Of a stretch of DNA of 64,000 nucleotides, positions 27,559 to 34,577 are shown in pieces. A program made the position numbers and the translations under genes. The stretch is from CBDAQV01 sp965199335 (GTDB lineage Bacteria > Pseudomonadota > Alphaproteobacteria > CALMVH01): assembly GCA_965199335.1 (NCBI GenBank), contig CBDAQZ010000003.1, forward strand, positions 310,001 to 374,000. The letters are read 5' to 3'. How positions within the stretch are numbered: position 1 is the first letter of the stretch; every line of letters begins with the position of its first letter. Under the pieces are notes generated by a model that was not told the origin of the DNA, did not search any database, and saw only the letters and a list, made by a program, of their open reading frames with translations.

Positions 27559-27591
27559 AAAGAAAGAGCCCGCCTCCAGGGGTGCGGGCTC
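27559..27591 (-). terminator. Hairpin terminator/attenuator in the rplY leader
   Basis: On the minus strand GAGCCCGC (27591-27584) pairs with its complement (27573-27566) over a ten-base loop and is followed by TTTCTTT. It could end transcription from prs and the small ORF, or act as an attenuator, since it ends only ~15-20 bases before the rplY start. Confidence 0.65.
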
Positions 27592-27644
27592 GATCCGAGG
27601 TCTATAAATGAGAGGTGATCAGAGATCAACCTTCCATTTCAGTA

Positions 27645-27851
27645 CTATGCGTTGGGTTGCCGGGCAGCAGGGCCTGCAACATTGAGTTTCCCGGCTGCCT
27701 GGCGCAGCAACAAAACGTCGGGGACCGATGACGTTGCCGCCGGGATCAGATCGACGCCAAGGATGCTGTCGATCCGTGCGCGGGTGCGCAGACGCACATC
27801 CTGTTGCTCTAGCTCGATACCGTTGGGGGTTTTACCGCTGAAATCTTCCAT
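27645..27851 (-). CDS. Small hypothetical protein between prs and rplY
   Basis: This 68-residue frame starts at an ATG preceded by GGAGAG at a seven-base spacing, which supports translation. The product has no membrane segment and no motif I recognise. Its N-terminal half is charged (IELEQQDVRLRTRARID), its C-terminal half Ala/Pro-rich. It lies 77 bases downstream of prs. Confidence 0.5.
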   Translation of the reverse strand: MEDFSGKTPNGIELEQQDVRLRTRARIDSILGVDLIPAATSSVPDVLLLRQAAGKLNVAGPAARQPNA

Positions 27852-27928
27852 GGATACACTCTCCTATGTGCCTACATTTCGCCACTATGGCGTAAATATG
27901 GGCACATGACAAGAGAATTGCTGAAATT

Positions 27929-28867
27929 TTAATTAAAAAGACTGGAAACCGATTTTTCCTCGGCCGTGCGCCGTATGGCCTCGGCCAGCAGGGGGGCCAC
28001 AGTCAACTGACGCAGCTTGCCGGAGACCAGGGAAGCCGGGGTCGCCAGGATGCTGTCGGTCGAGACGATCTCGTCCAATGGCGAGGCGGCGACCCGGTCG
28101 ACCGCGCCGCCGGACAGGACGGCATGGGTGACATAGGCGCTGACCGAAACCGCGCCATGTTCACGCAGGGCGGTCGCGGCGTTGACCAGGGTGCCGGCGC
28201 TGTCGACGATGTCGTCGATCATGATGCAGCGCCTGCCCTTGACATCGCCGATGATGTGCATGACCTCGGAAACGCCGGCACGTTCGCGCCGTTTGTCGAT
28301 GATCGCCAGGTCGGCATCCAGCCGCTTGGCCAGGTTGCGCGCACGCAGCACGCCGCCGACATCGGGCGATACGACGGTCACGCTGCCGATATCGCCATCG
28401 TAGCGTTCCAGGATGTCCTGCGAGAAAACGGGGGCCGAGAACAGATTGTCCACCGGGATGTCGAAGAAGCCCTGTATCTGCCCCGCATGCAGGTCCAGCG
28501 TCAGGACGCGGTTCGCGCCTGCTTCGGTGATCAGGTTAGCGACCAGCTTGGCCGAGATCGGCGTGCGCGGCGCGGTCTTGCGATCCTGCCGTGCATAACC
28601 GAAATAAGGCATCACCGCCGTGATGCGGCGGGCGGAGCTGCGGCGCAGCGCGTCGATGGTGACCAGCAGCTCCATCAGGTGGTCGTTCGCCGGGAAGCTG
28701 GTGGACTGGATGACGAAGACATCCTTGCCGCGTACGTTCTCGTTGATCTCGACGAACACTTCCTGATCGGCGAAACGCTGCACCGAGGCGTTGGCCAGGG
28801 GAATTCCGAGATGGGCGGAAATCGCGGCGGCAAGCGGGCGGTTGCTGTTGCAGGCGATCAGTTCCAT
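27929..28867 (-). CDS. prs: Ribose-phosphate pyrophosphokinase
   Basis: This 312-residue enzyme makes PRPP from ribose-5-phosphate and ATP. Family blocks seen are FADQEVFVEINENVRGKDVF, VMPYFGYARQDRK and the PRPP-binding CIMIDDIVDSAGTL. The N-terminus MELIACNSNRPLA is typical of alphaproteobacterial enzymes. It is followed by a small ORF and rplY, an order common in this class. The end is unusually AT-rich (ATTTTAATTAAAAAG). Confidence 0.96.
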   Translation of the reverse strand: MELIACNSNRPLAAAISAHLGIPLANASVQRFADQEVFVEINENVRGKDVFVIQSTSFPANDHLMELLVTIDALRRSSARRITAVMPYFGYARQDRKTAPRTPISAKLVANLITEAGANRVLTLDLHAGQIQGFFDIPVDNLFSAPVFSQDILERYDGDIGSVTVVSPDVGGVLRARNLAKRLDADLAIIDKRRERAGVSEVMHIIGDVKGRRCIMIDDIVDSAGTLVNAATALREHGAVSVSAYVTHAVLSGGAVDRVAASPLDEIVSTDSILATPASLVSGKLRQLTVAPLLAEAIRRTAEEKSVSSLFN

Positions 28868-28907
28868 GGCCGTGACCTATTCTGAAGAAGGCCGGACCAT
28901 AGCAGCG

Positions 28908-29675
28908 TCATGCGGGACTGCCAATCGCCATGGCCGATATCTGGCGGCCATAATCGGCTTCCCCCGCATGGGTGGTGCGCCTATAGGAAAAGAACCGTTT
29001 TGCATCGGGATAGGTATCGCAGCCGAGCTCGTCGACCGCCGCCACGCCCGCCTGGCGCAGGCGCATGGCGATGAAGCCGGGCAGGTCGAAGCGGTATTTG
29101 TCGCCATCGGCAACAAACCAGCTTTCGAACGCCGCATCGACCGCCAGGAAGTTATCACGGAACTCGCCGCCGACCTGGTAGGAGGGCTGGCCGATGCACG
29201 GTCCGACCGACGTATATATAGTAGAGCGCGATGCGCCGAGAGTCTCCATCGCGGCGACCGTGTTCTCGACGATGCCGTACAACGCTCCCTTCCACCCCGC
29301 ATGCGCCACCCCGGCCACGCTGCCATCCGCCGCAGCGAACAGGATCGGCCCGCAATCGGCGGTCACGATCCCGATGGCAAGTCCCGGGGTCGCGGTGACG
29401 ATGGCATCCGCCCGGGGCGCCTCGCCCGCGAACGGCCCGTCCACAACCACGACATCGGTGCTGTGGACCTGATAGGCTGTCACCACCCTGTCGACGCCCA
29501 GAGCCGCCGCGACCAGCGCCCGGTTGGCCGCGACATTCGCCGTTTGATCGCCCGACCCGGGACCACAGTTCAGGCTATCGAAGATGCCGGCGCTCCGGCC
29601 GCCCTGGCGGGTGAAGAAGCCATGGCGGAGGGAGGGGATGGCGGAGAGGGCGGCGGATGTGAGGTGGGGAGGCAT
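28908..29675 (-). CDS. pgeF: Peptidoglycan editing factor PgeF (YfiH/laccase-domain protein)
   Basis: This 255-residue multicopper-oxidase-like protein is of the YfiH family. Members were annotated as polyphenol oxidase and are now linked to removal of mis-incorporated L-Ser from muropeptide precursors. The metal-site motifs are all present: YQVHSTDV, TADCGPIL, AHAGWKG, and VGPCIGQPSYQVG. The ATG at 29675 gives the normal length. The distance to prs is 40 bases, so the two may share a transcript. Confidence 0.92.
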   Translation of the reverse strand: MPPHLTSAALSAIPSLRHGFFTRQGGRSAGIFDSLNCGPGSGDQTANVAANRALVAAALGVDRVVTAYQVHSTDVVVVDGPFAGEAPRADAIVTATPGLAIGIVTADCGPILFAAADGSVAGVAHAGWKGALYGIVENTVAAMETLGASRSTIYTSVGPCIGQPSYQVGGEFRDNFLAVDAAFESWFVADGDKYRFDLPGFIAMRLRQAGVAAVDELGCDTYPDAKRFFSYRRTTHAGEADYGRQISAMAIGSPA

Positions 29676-29689
29676 GAGTTCCTGGCATC

Positions 29690-29763
29690 GTCATTCCGTG
29701 CGCAGCACGAATCCATCGGCTGTATCGACATCGCATGGATTCCGGCGCTGCGCACCGAATAAC
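29690..29763 (-). repeat. ~74 bp hairpin repeat element, copy A
   Basis: The element has matching arms, GTCATTCCGTGCGCAGCACG at one end and the near-complement ending CGCACCGAATAAC at the other, and can fold into one long imperfect hairpin. Read on the minus strand it closely matches copy B at 29938-30013, so the two are inverted copies. It lies 15 bases upstream of pgeF. Confidence 0.8.
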
Positions 29764-29819
29764 ATTATCTATAGTGGATTTATTCCAGCAAGCCCGGATA
29801 TAAATCCTGCCAGTCCGGA

Positions 29820-29921
29820 TTATCTTCGCTGATAAATCCGCTTAACAAGCTCGCTGGTTACGCCGACATACAACGTGCCGTACGGCTTGCTGGCCAGTAT
29901 ATAGACCCACGTCGTCTTCAC
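29820..29921 (-). pseudogene. Truncated GIY-YIG nuclease-domain gene
   Basis: The frame encodes only the first ~33 residues of a small GIY-YIG (UPF0213/YhbQ-like) nuclease: WVYILASKPYGTLYVGV, then LVKRIYQ, and a stop. Complete members continue to about 80-95 residues. The GTG at 29921 has GGAGG eight bases upstream; an ATG at 29942 would begin in repeat copy B. Downstream sequence contains two short hairpins (around 29776-29808 and 29815-29840) instead of the rest of the domain. I infer a decayed gene. Confidence 0.7.
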
Positions 29922-29937
29922 GAAACTAACCTCCTTC

Positions 29938-30013
29938 GTCATTCCGGTGCGCAGCGCCGGAATCCATGCGATGCCAAAGCAGCCTACGGATTCCATGCCT
30001 TGCACGTAATGAC
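29938..30013 (+). repeat. ~76 bp hairpin repeat element, copy B
   Basis: The element begins GTCATTCCGGTGCGCAGCG and ends CGTAATGAC with perfect six-base termini (GTCATT/AATGAC). An inner palindrome ATTCCGG...CCGGAAT and a second inner pair GGAATCC/GGATTCC are visible. It is an inverted copy of the element at 29690-29763 and ends three bases from the methyltransferase stop, so it may also act as a transcription-end structure. Confidence 0.8.
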
Positions 30014-30015
30014 AA

Positions 30016-31053
30016 TCAGGATGTAATCGTCAGCACCTTGAACAACTCTCCCATCTGGTCAGCCCCCGTCAGGCGGCGCATCGCACCCTCGGCATTCGCA
30101 TCGCCCGCCTCGACCAGGGTCTGTGTCCGTTGCGCGATGCCCAGCGACATCAGGAACTCGCCCTGCCCGACCGGCCCGGCGACGATGGCGCCCGACTGCC
30201 GGGATACCTCGGCGATGGCGGCGAAATCGACATGCGCGGTCAGGTCGGCCTGGCCGGGATGTTCCAGGGGGTCGACATGCGCGTGGTTGCGCACGGCCTG
30301 GAACGTGTCCTCGCCCGCCGGTGCGTCGTAGCCGTAATCCACGATCAGCGCGGCGCCGCCATCCTGGGCGATGCGGTGGCCGACTTCGCGTACCGTGGCC
30401 AGCGCTGCGGGACAGGTTTCGACGATGCTGCCATTAGCCAGGTCGCGGATCGCCGGCTGCAGAGCGGCACGCGGCATGCGCGCCTGCCGGTCCACCAGGA
30501 ACACGAACTTGCCCCCTGCCAGGCCCACCCGGCGCTCGCACAGCCCGGCTTCGGTCAGCACGAACTGGCGCACCGGCAAGGCGTCCAGGAATTCGTTCAT
30601 CACATGGATGGCAGTACCTTCGGGAACGTCCTCGATGCTTTCGTGCCAGCGCGGTGAATAGCCGGCCAGCAGCTCCTCCTGCGCGTCCCGCAGGATGGGG
30701 CTGGTCTCGACCAGATGCAGCGTGGCCGCACCGACGAAATCTGGAGCGATCCGGGAGGCGATGCGCAGCAGGTCGCGCATCAGCGTGCCGCGGCCGGGAC
30801 CGAATTCGATCAGGTTGAAGCGCTTGCGGCCCATGCGCTGCCAGGCGTCGATGCACCATGCACCGACCAGCTCGCCGAACATCTGCGTGATCTCGGGCGC
30901 GGTGGTAAAGTCGCCGGCGCGGCCGAACGGGTCGCGCGTCTGGTAATAACCATGATCGCGATGGCCCAGCGCCAGCCCCATGTACTCGGCGACGGTGACG
31001 GGCCCGTGACGCTCGATCAGCCGCCGGATGCGGTCCTCAAGCTGATTGGTCAA
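30016..31053 (-). CDS. SAM-dependent methyltransferase, MidA/NDUFAF7 family
   Basis: This 345-residue protein belongs to the family whose mitochondrial member NDUFAF7 methylates an arginine of complex I subunit NDUFS2. Family stretches are YMGLALGHRDHGYYQTRDPFG, GDFTTAPEITQMFGEL and the SAM loop EFGPGRGTLMRDLLR. Alphaproteobacteria have complex I, so a similar role is plausible but inferred. Its start lies inside the end of lgt with a 17-base overlap, a pairing common in this class. Confidence 0.9.
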   Translation of the reverse strand: MTNQLEDRIRRLIERHGPVTVAEYMGLALGHRDHGYYQTRDPFGRAGDFTTAPEITQMFGELVGAWCIDAWQRMGRKRFNLIEFGPGRGTLMRDLLRIASRIAPDFVGAATLHLVETSPILRDAQEELLAGYSPRWHESIEDVPEGTAIHVMNEFLDALPVRQFVLTEAGLCERRVGLAGGKFVFLVDRQARMPRAALQPAIRDLANGSIVETCPAALATVREVGHRIAQDGGAALIVDYGYDAPAGEDTFQAVRNHAHVDPLEHPGQADLTAHVDFAAIAEVSRQSGAIVAGPVGQGEFLMSLGIAQRTQTLVEAGDANAEGAMRRLTGADQMGELFKVLTITS

Positions 31054-31858
31054 CGCGGACGATCGGATGGCGGTTGGCGTACCAGATCAGGAACAGGCCG
31101 AGGAAGATCATCGGCAGCGACAATATCTGGCCCATGGTGACCAGGCCGCCGAGGTAATAGCCCATCTGAGGATCGGGCTCGCGGAATTGCTCGCCGATGA
31201 TGCGGACCATGCCGTACCAGATCAGGAACACGCCGGTCAGCGTGCCGGGCCGGTTGCGGATCGCCGGTTTCTTTTCCAGCCATGCCAGCAACAGCAGAAG
31301 CATCAGCCCCTCCATCACCGCCTGGTAAAGCTGGCTGGGATGGCGCGGCACGTCGCCGGCGCGCGGCCCCGGGAAGATCATGCCCCATGGCATGTCCGTC
31401 CTGCGGCCCCACAATTCGCCGTTGATGAAATTGGCGACGCGGCCGCAGAACAGTCCGATCGGCGTGACGCAACCGACCACGTCGGTCAGCGCCAGAAAGC
31501 GGATCTGCCTGAAGCGGGCAAAGCCGAACATGGCGATCGCCACGCCGATCATGCCGCCGTGGAACGACATGCCGCCATGCCAGACCTTTACCAGCTCCCA
31601 CGGGTCGGCAAGATAATGCCCCGGCTGGTAGACCAGCACATAGCCGATCCGCCCGCCCAGGATGATGCCCAGCACCAGCCAGGTGATGAATTCGTCGATA
31701 TCCTCGGCGTTGGGGCGGAACGATTGCTTCCTGACAAGGTACACGGCATAGCGCCAGCCCAGCAGGATGCCGGCCAGATATGCCAGCGCGTACCAGCGTA
31801 TCTTGAGCGGCCCGAGCGCGAGCGCGACCGGATCGATCTGTGGGAACATCAGCGCCAT
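31037..31858 (-). CDS. lgt: Prolipoprotein diacylglyceryl transferase
   Basis: This 273-residue polytopic membrane enzyme puts diacylglycerol on the lipobox cysteine of lipoproteins. The signature GRVANFINGELWGRRTD is complete. Conserved HGGMSFHGG and REPDPQMGYY segments are present, with about seven hydrophobic helices. The ATG overlaps the hldD stop by one base and the gene overlaps the MidA-type methyltransferase. Confidence 0.96.
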   Translation of the reverse strand: MALMFPQIDPVALALGPLKIRWYALAYLAGILLGWRYAVYLVRKQSFRPNAEDIDEFITWLVLGIILGGRIGYVLVYQPGHYLADPWELVKVWHGGMSFHGGMIGVAIAMFGFARFRQIRFLALTDVVGCVTPIGLFCGRVANFINGELWGRRTDMPWGMIFPGPRAGDVPRHPSQLYQAVMEGLMLLLLLAWLEKKPAIRNRPGTLTGVFLIWYGMVRIIGEQFREPDPQMGYYLGGLVTMGQILSLPMIFLGLFLIWYANRHPIVRVDQSA

Positions 31859-32835
31859 CAGCGGTACGGGTCGCTGGAGGACAGGAATTCGGTGACGTAG
31901 CGCCTGACGCCTTCCTCGATCGACAGGAACGGCGCAAGGAAGCCGGCGGCGCGCAGCTTGCCGATGTCGGCCTGCGTGAAGGCCTGGTACTTGTTACGAA
32001 TGTTTTCCGGGATATCGACATATTCGATGCGCGGCTTCAAACCGACCGCATCATAAGCCGCTACCGCCAGATCGTCGAACGTACGCGCTTCGCCTGTGCC
32101 GACATTGTAGATCCCGGATTTGTCCGGCGTCTCCCAGAAGAACTTCATCACGGCTGCGCAGTTGCCGACCCAGACGAAGTCGCGCCGGGGGGCCTCGGCA
32201 CCGTCCGGCGCCATGAAGAGGCGGGCCGATTTACCCGAGGCAATCGTATTGTAGACGGTGTAGGCGACACTGACCTGGCCACCCTTGTGATATTCGTTCG
32301 GTCCGTAGACATTGAAGAACTTCAGCCCGACCCATTGCGGCGGCGTCCTGCCGCCATTGGCGACGATGCGCGCCGTGCGGCGATCGAAGGCGTGCTTGCT
32401 CCAGGCATAGCTGTTCAACGGCTTCAGCAGCGCCAGCGCCTCGGGCGTCTCATGATCGACGAAACCGTCCGAGCCGTCGCCATAGGTCGAGCCGGACGAG
32501 GCATAGACCAGACGCACCTCATGGTTCACGCACCAGTCCCACAGATACGACGTCAGTTCGAAATTGTTCGACACCACCAGGTCGGCATCGGTCTGCGTGG
32601 TCGAGGAGATGGCGCCGAGATGGAAGATCATCTCGATGCTGTTCGCATGCTCCTCAAGGTAATCCTTCAGCTGTTCGGGCTGCACGAAGTCGTAGATCTC
32701 GCGCTTGGCGATGTTGCGCCATTTCTCGCCGCTGCGCAGGCGGTCGCACACTACAATGTTCTCGGCCCCGCTGCGTTCAAGCAGGGCGATGAGGTTGGAA
32801 CCGATGAATCCGGCGCCGCCGGTGACGATGATCAT
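31858..32835 (-). CDS. hldD: ADP-L-glycero-D-manno-heptose 6-epimerase
   Basis: This 325-residue NAD(P)-dependent short-chain epimerase makes the heptose donor for LPS inner core. The Rossmann motif VTGGAGFIGSN opens the protein. The substrate and catalytic blocks YASSGSTYGDGSDGF, YAWSKHAFD (Tyr-x3-Lys) and FFNVYGPNEYHKG are those of HldD. I chose the ATG at 32835 because it gives the canonical MIIVTGGAG start. A GTG at 32862 would add nine residues. It supports a heptose-containing LPS. Confidence 0.93.
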   Translation of the reverse strand: MIIVTGGAGFIGSNLIALLERSGAENIVVCDRLRSGEKWRNIAKREIYDFVQPEQLKDYLEEHANSIEMIFHLGAISSTTQTDADLVVSNNFELTSYLWDWCVNHEVRLVYASSGSTYGDGSDGFVDHETPEALALLKPLNSYAWSKHAFDRRTARIVANGGRTPPQWVGLKFFNVYGPNEYHKGGQVSVAYTVYNTIASGKSARLFMAPDGAEAPRRDFVWVGNCAAVMKFFWETPDKSGIYNVGTGEARTFDDLAVAAYDAVGLKPRIEYVDIPENIRNKYQAFTQADIGKLRAAGFLAPFLSIEEGVRRYVTEFLSSSDPYR

Positions 32836-32915
32836 TCGGGCGTTATAGACAAAAGGAGACACAAATCAGCAGAAATAATTTTGTATCCTCGGCTATGACG
32901 TGGTAGAGCCGATTC

Positions 32916-33203
32916 ATGAAGTTTAACGAAACGCTGTTCGAAGACATGTCGCGGCTGGCAAGCGGCGCCGCCAGCGCCCTTTCCGGCCTGCGCGAACAGG
33001 TCGAGGCGCACAGCCCGTTTGCACGGCCTGCCCCCGTCCACGACAGCGTTTCCCGTGCCGAGTTCGAAGCGGTCGCCGCCATGGCGGCCAAGGCGCGCGA
33101 AGTCCAGGACGCCCTGCTGAAGCGGATCGCGGCGCTGGAAGCACAAATCGGAATAAACAAGACCACGGATGAAACCGTAGCACCCGGAGGCGACGAGATA
33201 TGA
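32916..33203 (+). CDS. Accessory factor UbiK family protein (BMFP domain)
   Basis: This 95-residue coiled-coil protein matches the UbiK/YqiC family. It has a FEDMSRLASGAASALSGLRE N-terminus and the SRAEFEAVAAMAAKAREVQ helix with a long C-terminal coiled coil. UbiK promotes assembly of the ubiquinone biosynthesis complex in Gammaproteobacteria; alphaproteobacterial members are less studied. It is divergent from hldD across ~80 bases and overlaps the next gene by four bases. Confidence 0.82.
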   Translation: MKFNETLFEDMSRLASGAASALSGLREQVEAHSPFARPAPVHDSVSRAEFEAVAAMAAKAREVQDALLKRIAALEAQIGINKTTDETVAPGGDEI

Positions 33204-33703
33204 GACTGCAGTCGTTCGAGCACCACGAGCCCGCGATCAACCCCCTGGACATCGTGGAGGAGCTGGTGCTGGCCAACGACTGGCCGTTCCAGCGTTCCGA
33301 GGATCACGAGCTGGTGATCGAGATCGCAGGCCGCTGGTGCGAACACCGCCTGTTCTTCGTCTGGCAGGAAGAATCGAGCGCCCTGCATTTCTGCTGCCGC
33401 ATCGACGGCAAGATCATAGCCGCCAGCCGCAGTGCCGTCAGCGAATTGCTGGCACGGATCAACGAGCGTCTGTGGGTCGGCCATTTCGACCTGTCGGGCG
33501 AGGACCAGGTGATCGTCTTCCGCCACACCTCGCTGCTGCGCGGCATCACTTCCATTAGTTCCGAGATCATCGAGGACCTGGTGCAACTGGCCCTGGCCGA
33601 ATGCGACCGTTACTACCCCGCCTTCCAGCTGGTCATGTGGGCCGGCAAGACACCTGAGGAAGCCATCTGCGCCTCGATACTGGATCCGGTGGGCGAGGCT
33701 TGA
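33200..33703 (+). CDS. YbjN domain-containing protein
   Basis: This 167-residue protein fits the YbjN-like family of small sensory or chaperone-like proteins. It has NPLDIVEELVLANDWPFQRSE, a CEHRLFFVWQEESSALHFCC strand pair and the C-terminal VMWAGKTPEEAI helix. In Alphaproteobacteria this family commonly follows the BMFP gene, as here with a four-base overlap. The molecular role is not established. Confidence 0.8.
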   Translation: MRLQSFEHHEPAINPLDIVEELVLANDWPFQRSEDHELVIEIAGRWCEHRLFFVWQEESSALHFCCRIDGKIIAASRSAVSELLARINERLWVGHFDLSGEDQVIVFRHTSLLRGITSISSEIIEDLVQLALAECDRYYPAFQLVMWAGKTPEEAICASILDPVGEA

Positions 33704-34531
33704 ATGTCGTCATCGCGCACAAGTCTCATTGCAAGACTTATTGCCGCCTCTTTCGCCATCACCATAAGTTCCGTTGCAATGGCGACCAGCCTTTCCGAAC
33801 CGGTCACGTTTGGATCGCCCGACCTGGCTTTCGGCAGAAGGCGGCCCGTTACCGCCGCGGATCGTGCCCTTGTCCAGAACTACCGTTCGAAGTCGCCCAT
33901 CTTTTCGACGGCATTTTCGAAGCCGGAAGACCTTCAGTCGGAGTGGACGTTTCAGAAAGACGATCAGCCCGGCCTTAAGTCGTGTCGGCGCGACGGCAAC
34001 GTGGAGACATCGAATGTGGGGGTAAGGTTCAAGACCCTGGTTGCAACCGATTGCCGTGCGCACTGGTCCACAGGTTCGATCTTTACCAAGGCCCAGTACA
34101 GTTACGGCTTCTTCGAAGCAACGATGAAAATCGCCGATATCAAGGGCATGAACAATGCGTTCTGGCTGACCACGCAAGACCACTACGAGATCGATGTCGG
34201 CGAGGTTCAGTATCCGAACTATAGCCATATAGGTCTGCAATATTGGCCCGTGGACAAGACCGAGACACATGCGGGTGTCGGGTTTGGAGCGCATTTTGCC
34301 GATAATCTATCTTATGGCTTTCACGATTATGGGGTCCTCTGGACGGCGAACGACCTGATTTTCGAAGTCGATGGGGAACCTGTGGCGGCACTGACCACCA
34401 ATGGCGCCATCAAGGGGTCTGCCAATGTGTGGCTATCCGCCGCACTGGCGGACTGGGCGAACGGAAAAGTGCCCGATCATCCCGAAGGTCACGGCATGGT
34501 CGTGAAATCGCTGCGCATAACCGGTCTGTAA
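33704..34531 (+). CDS. Secreted glycoside hydrolase family 16 protein
   Basis: This 275-residue protein has an N-terminal signal peptide (hydrophobic ~9-26, likely cut after VAMA). A beta-jelly-roll GH16 domain follows. The catalytic ExDxxE motif is present as YEIDVGEVQ, preceded by GMNNAFWLT and followed by HDYGVLW and FEVDGEPVA. GH16 enzymes cut beta-1,3/1,4-glucans, agarose, carrageenan or related polymers. The substrate cannot be read from the sequence. The ATG directly follows the ybjN-like stop. Confidence 0.85.
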   Translation: MSSSRTSLIARLIAASFAITISSVAMATSLSEPVTFGSPDLAFGRRRPVTAADRALVQNYRSKSPIFSTAFSKPEDLQSEWTFQKDDQPGLKSCRRDGNVETSNVGVRFKTLVATDCRAHWSTGSIFTKAQYSYGFFEATMKIADIKGMNNAFWLTTQDHYEIDVGEVQYPNYSHIGLQYWPVDKTETHAGVGFGAHFADNLSYGFHDYGVLWTANDLIFEVDGEPVAALTTNGAIKGSANVWLSAALADWANGKVPDHPEGHGMVVKSLRITGL

Positions 34532-34577
34532 GACGACCGATTACAGGCTTGCCGGTATCCGGACGGATGGGACCGCC

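Noticed and set aside
29690..30013. Insertion sequence bounded by inverted repeats
   Set aside because: The two inverted elements are only ~180 bases apart and no transposase is present. Palindromic repeats beside a decayed GIY-YIG gene explain the structure better.
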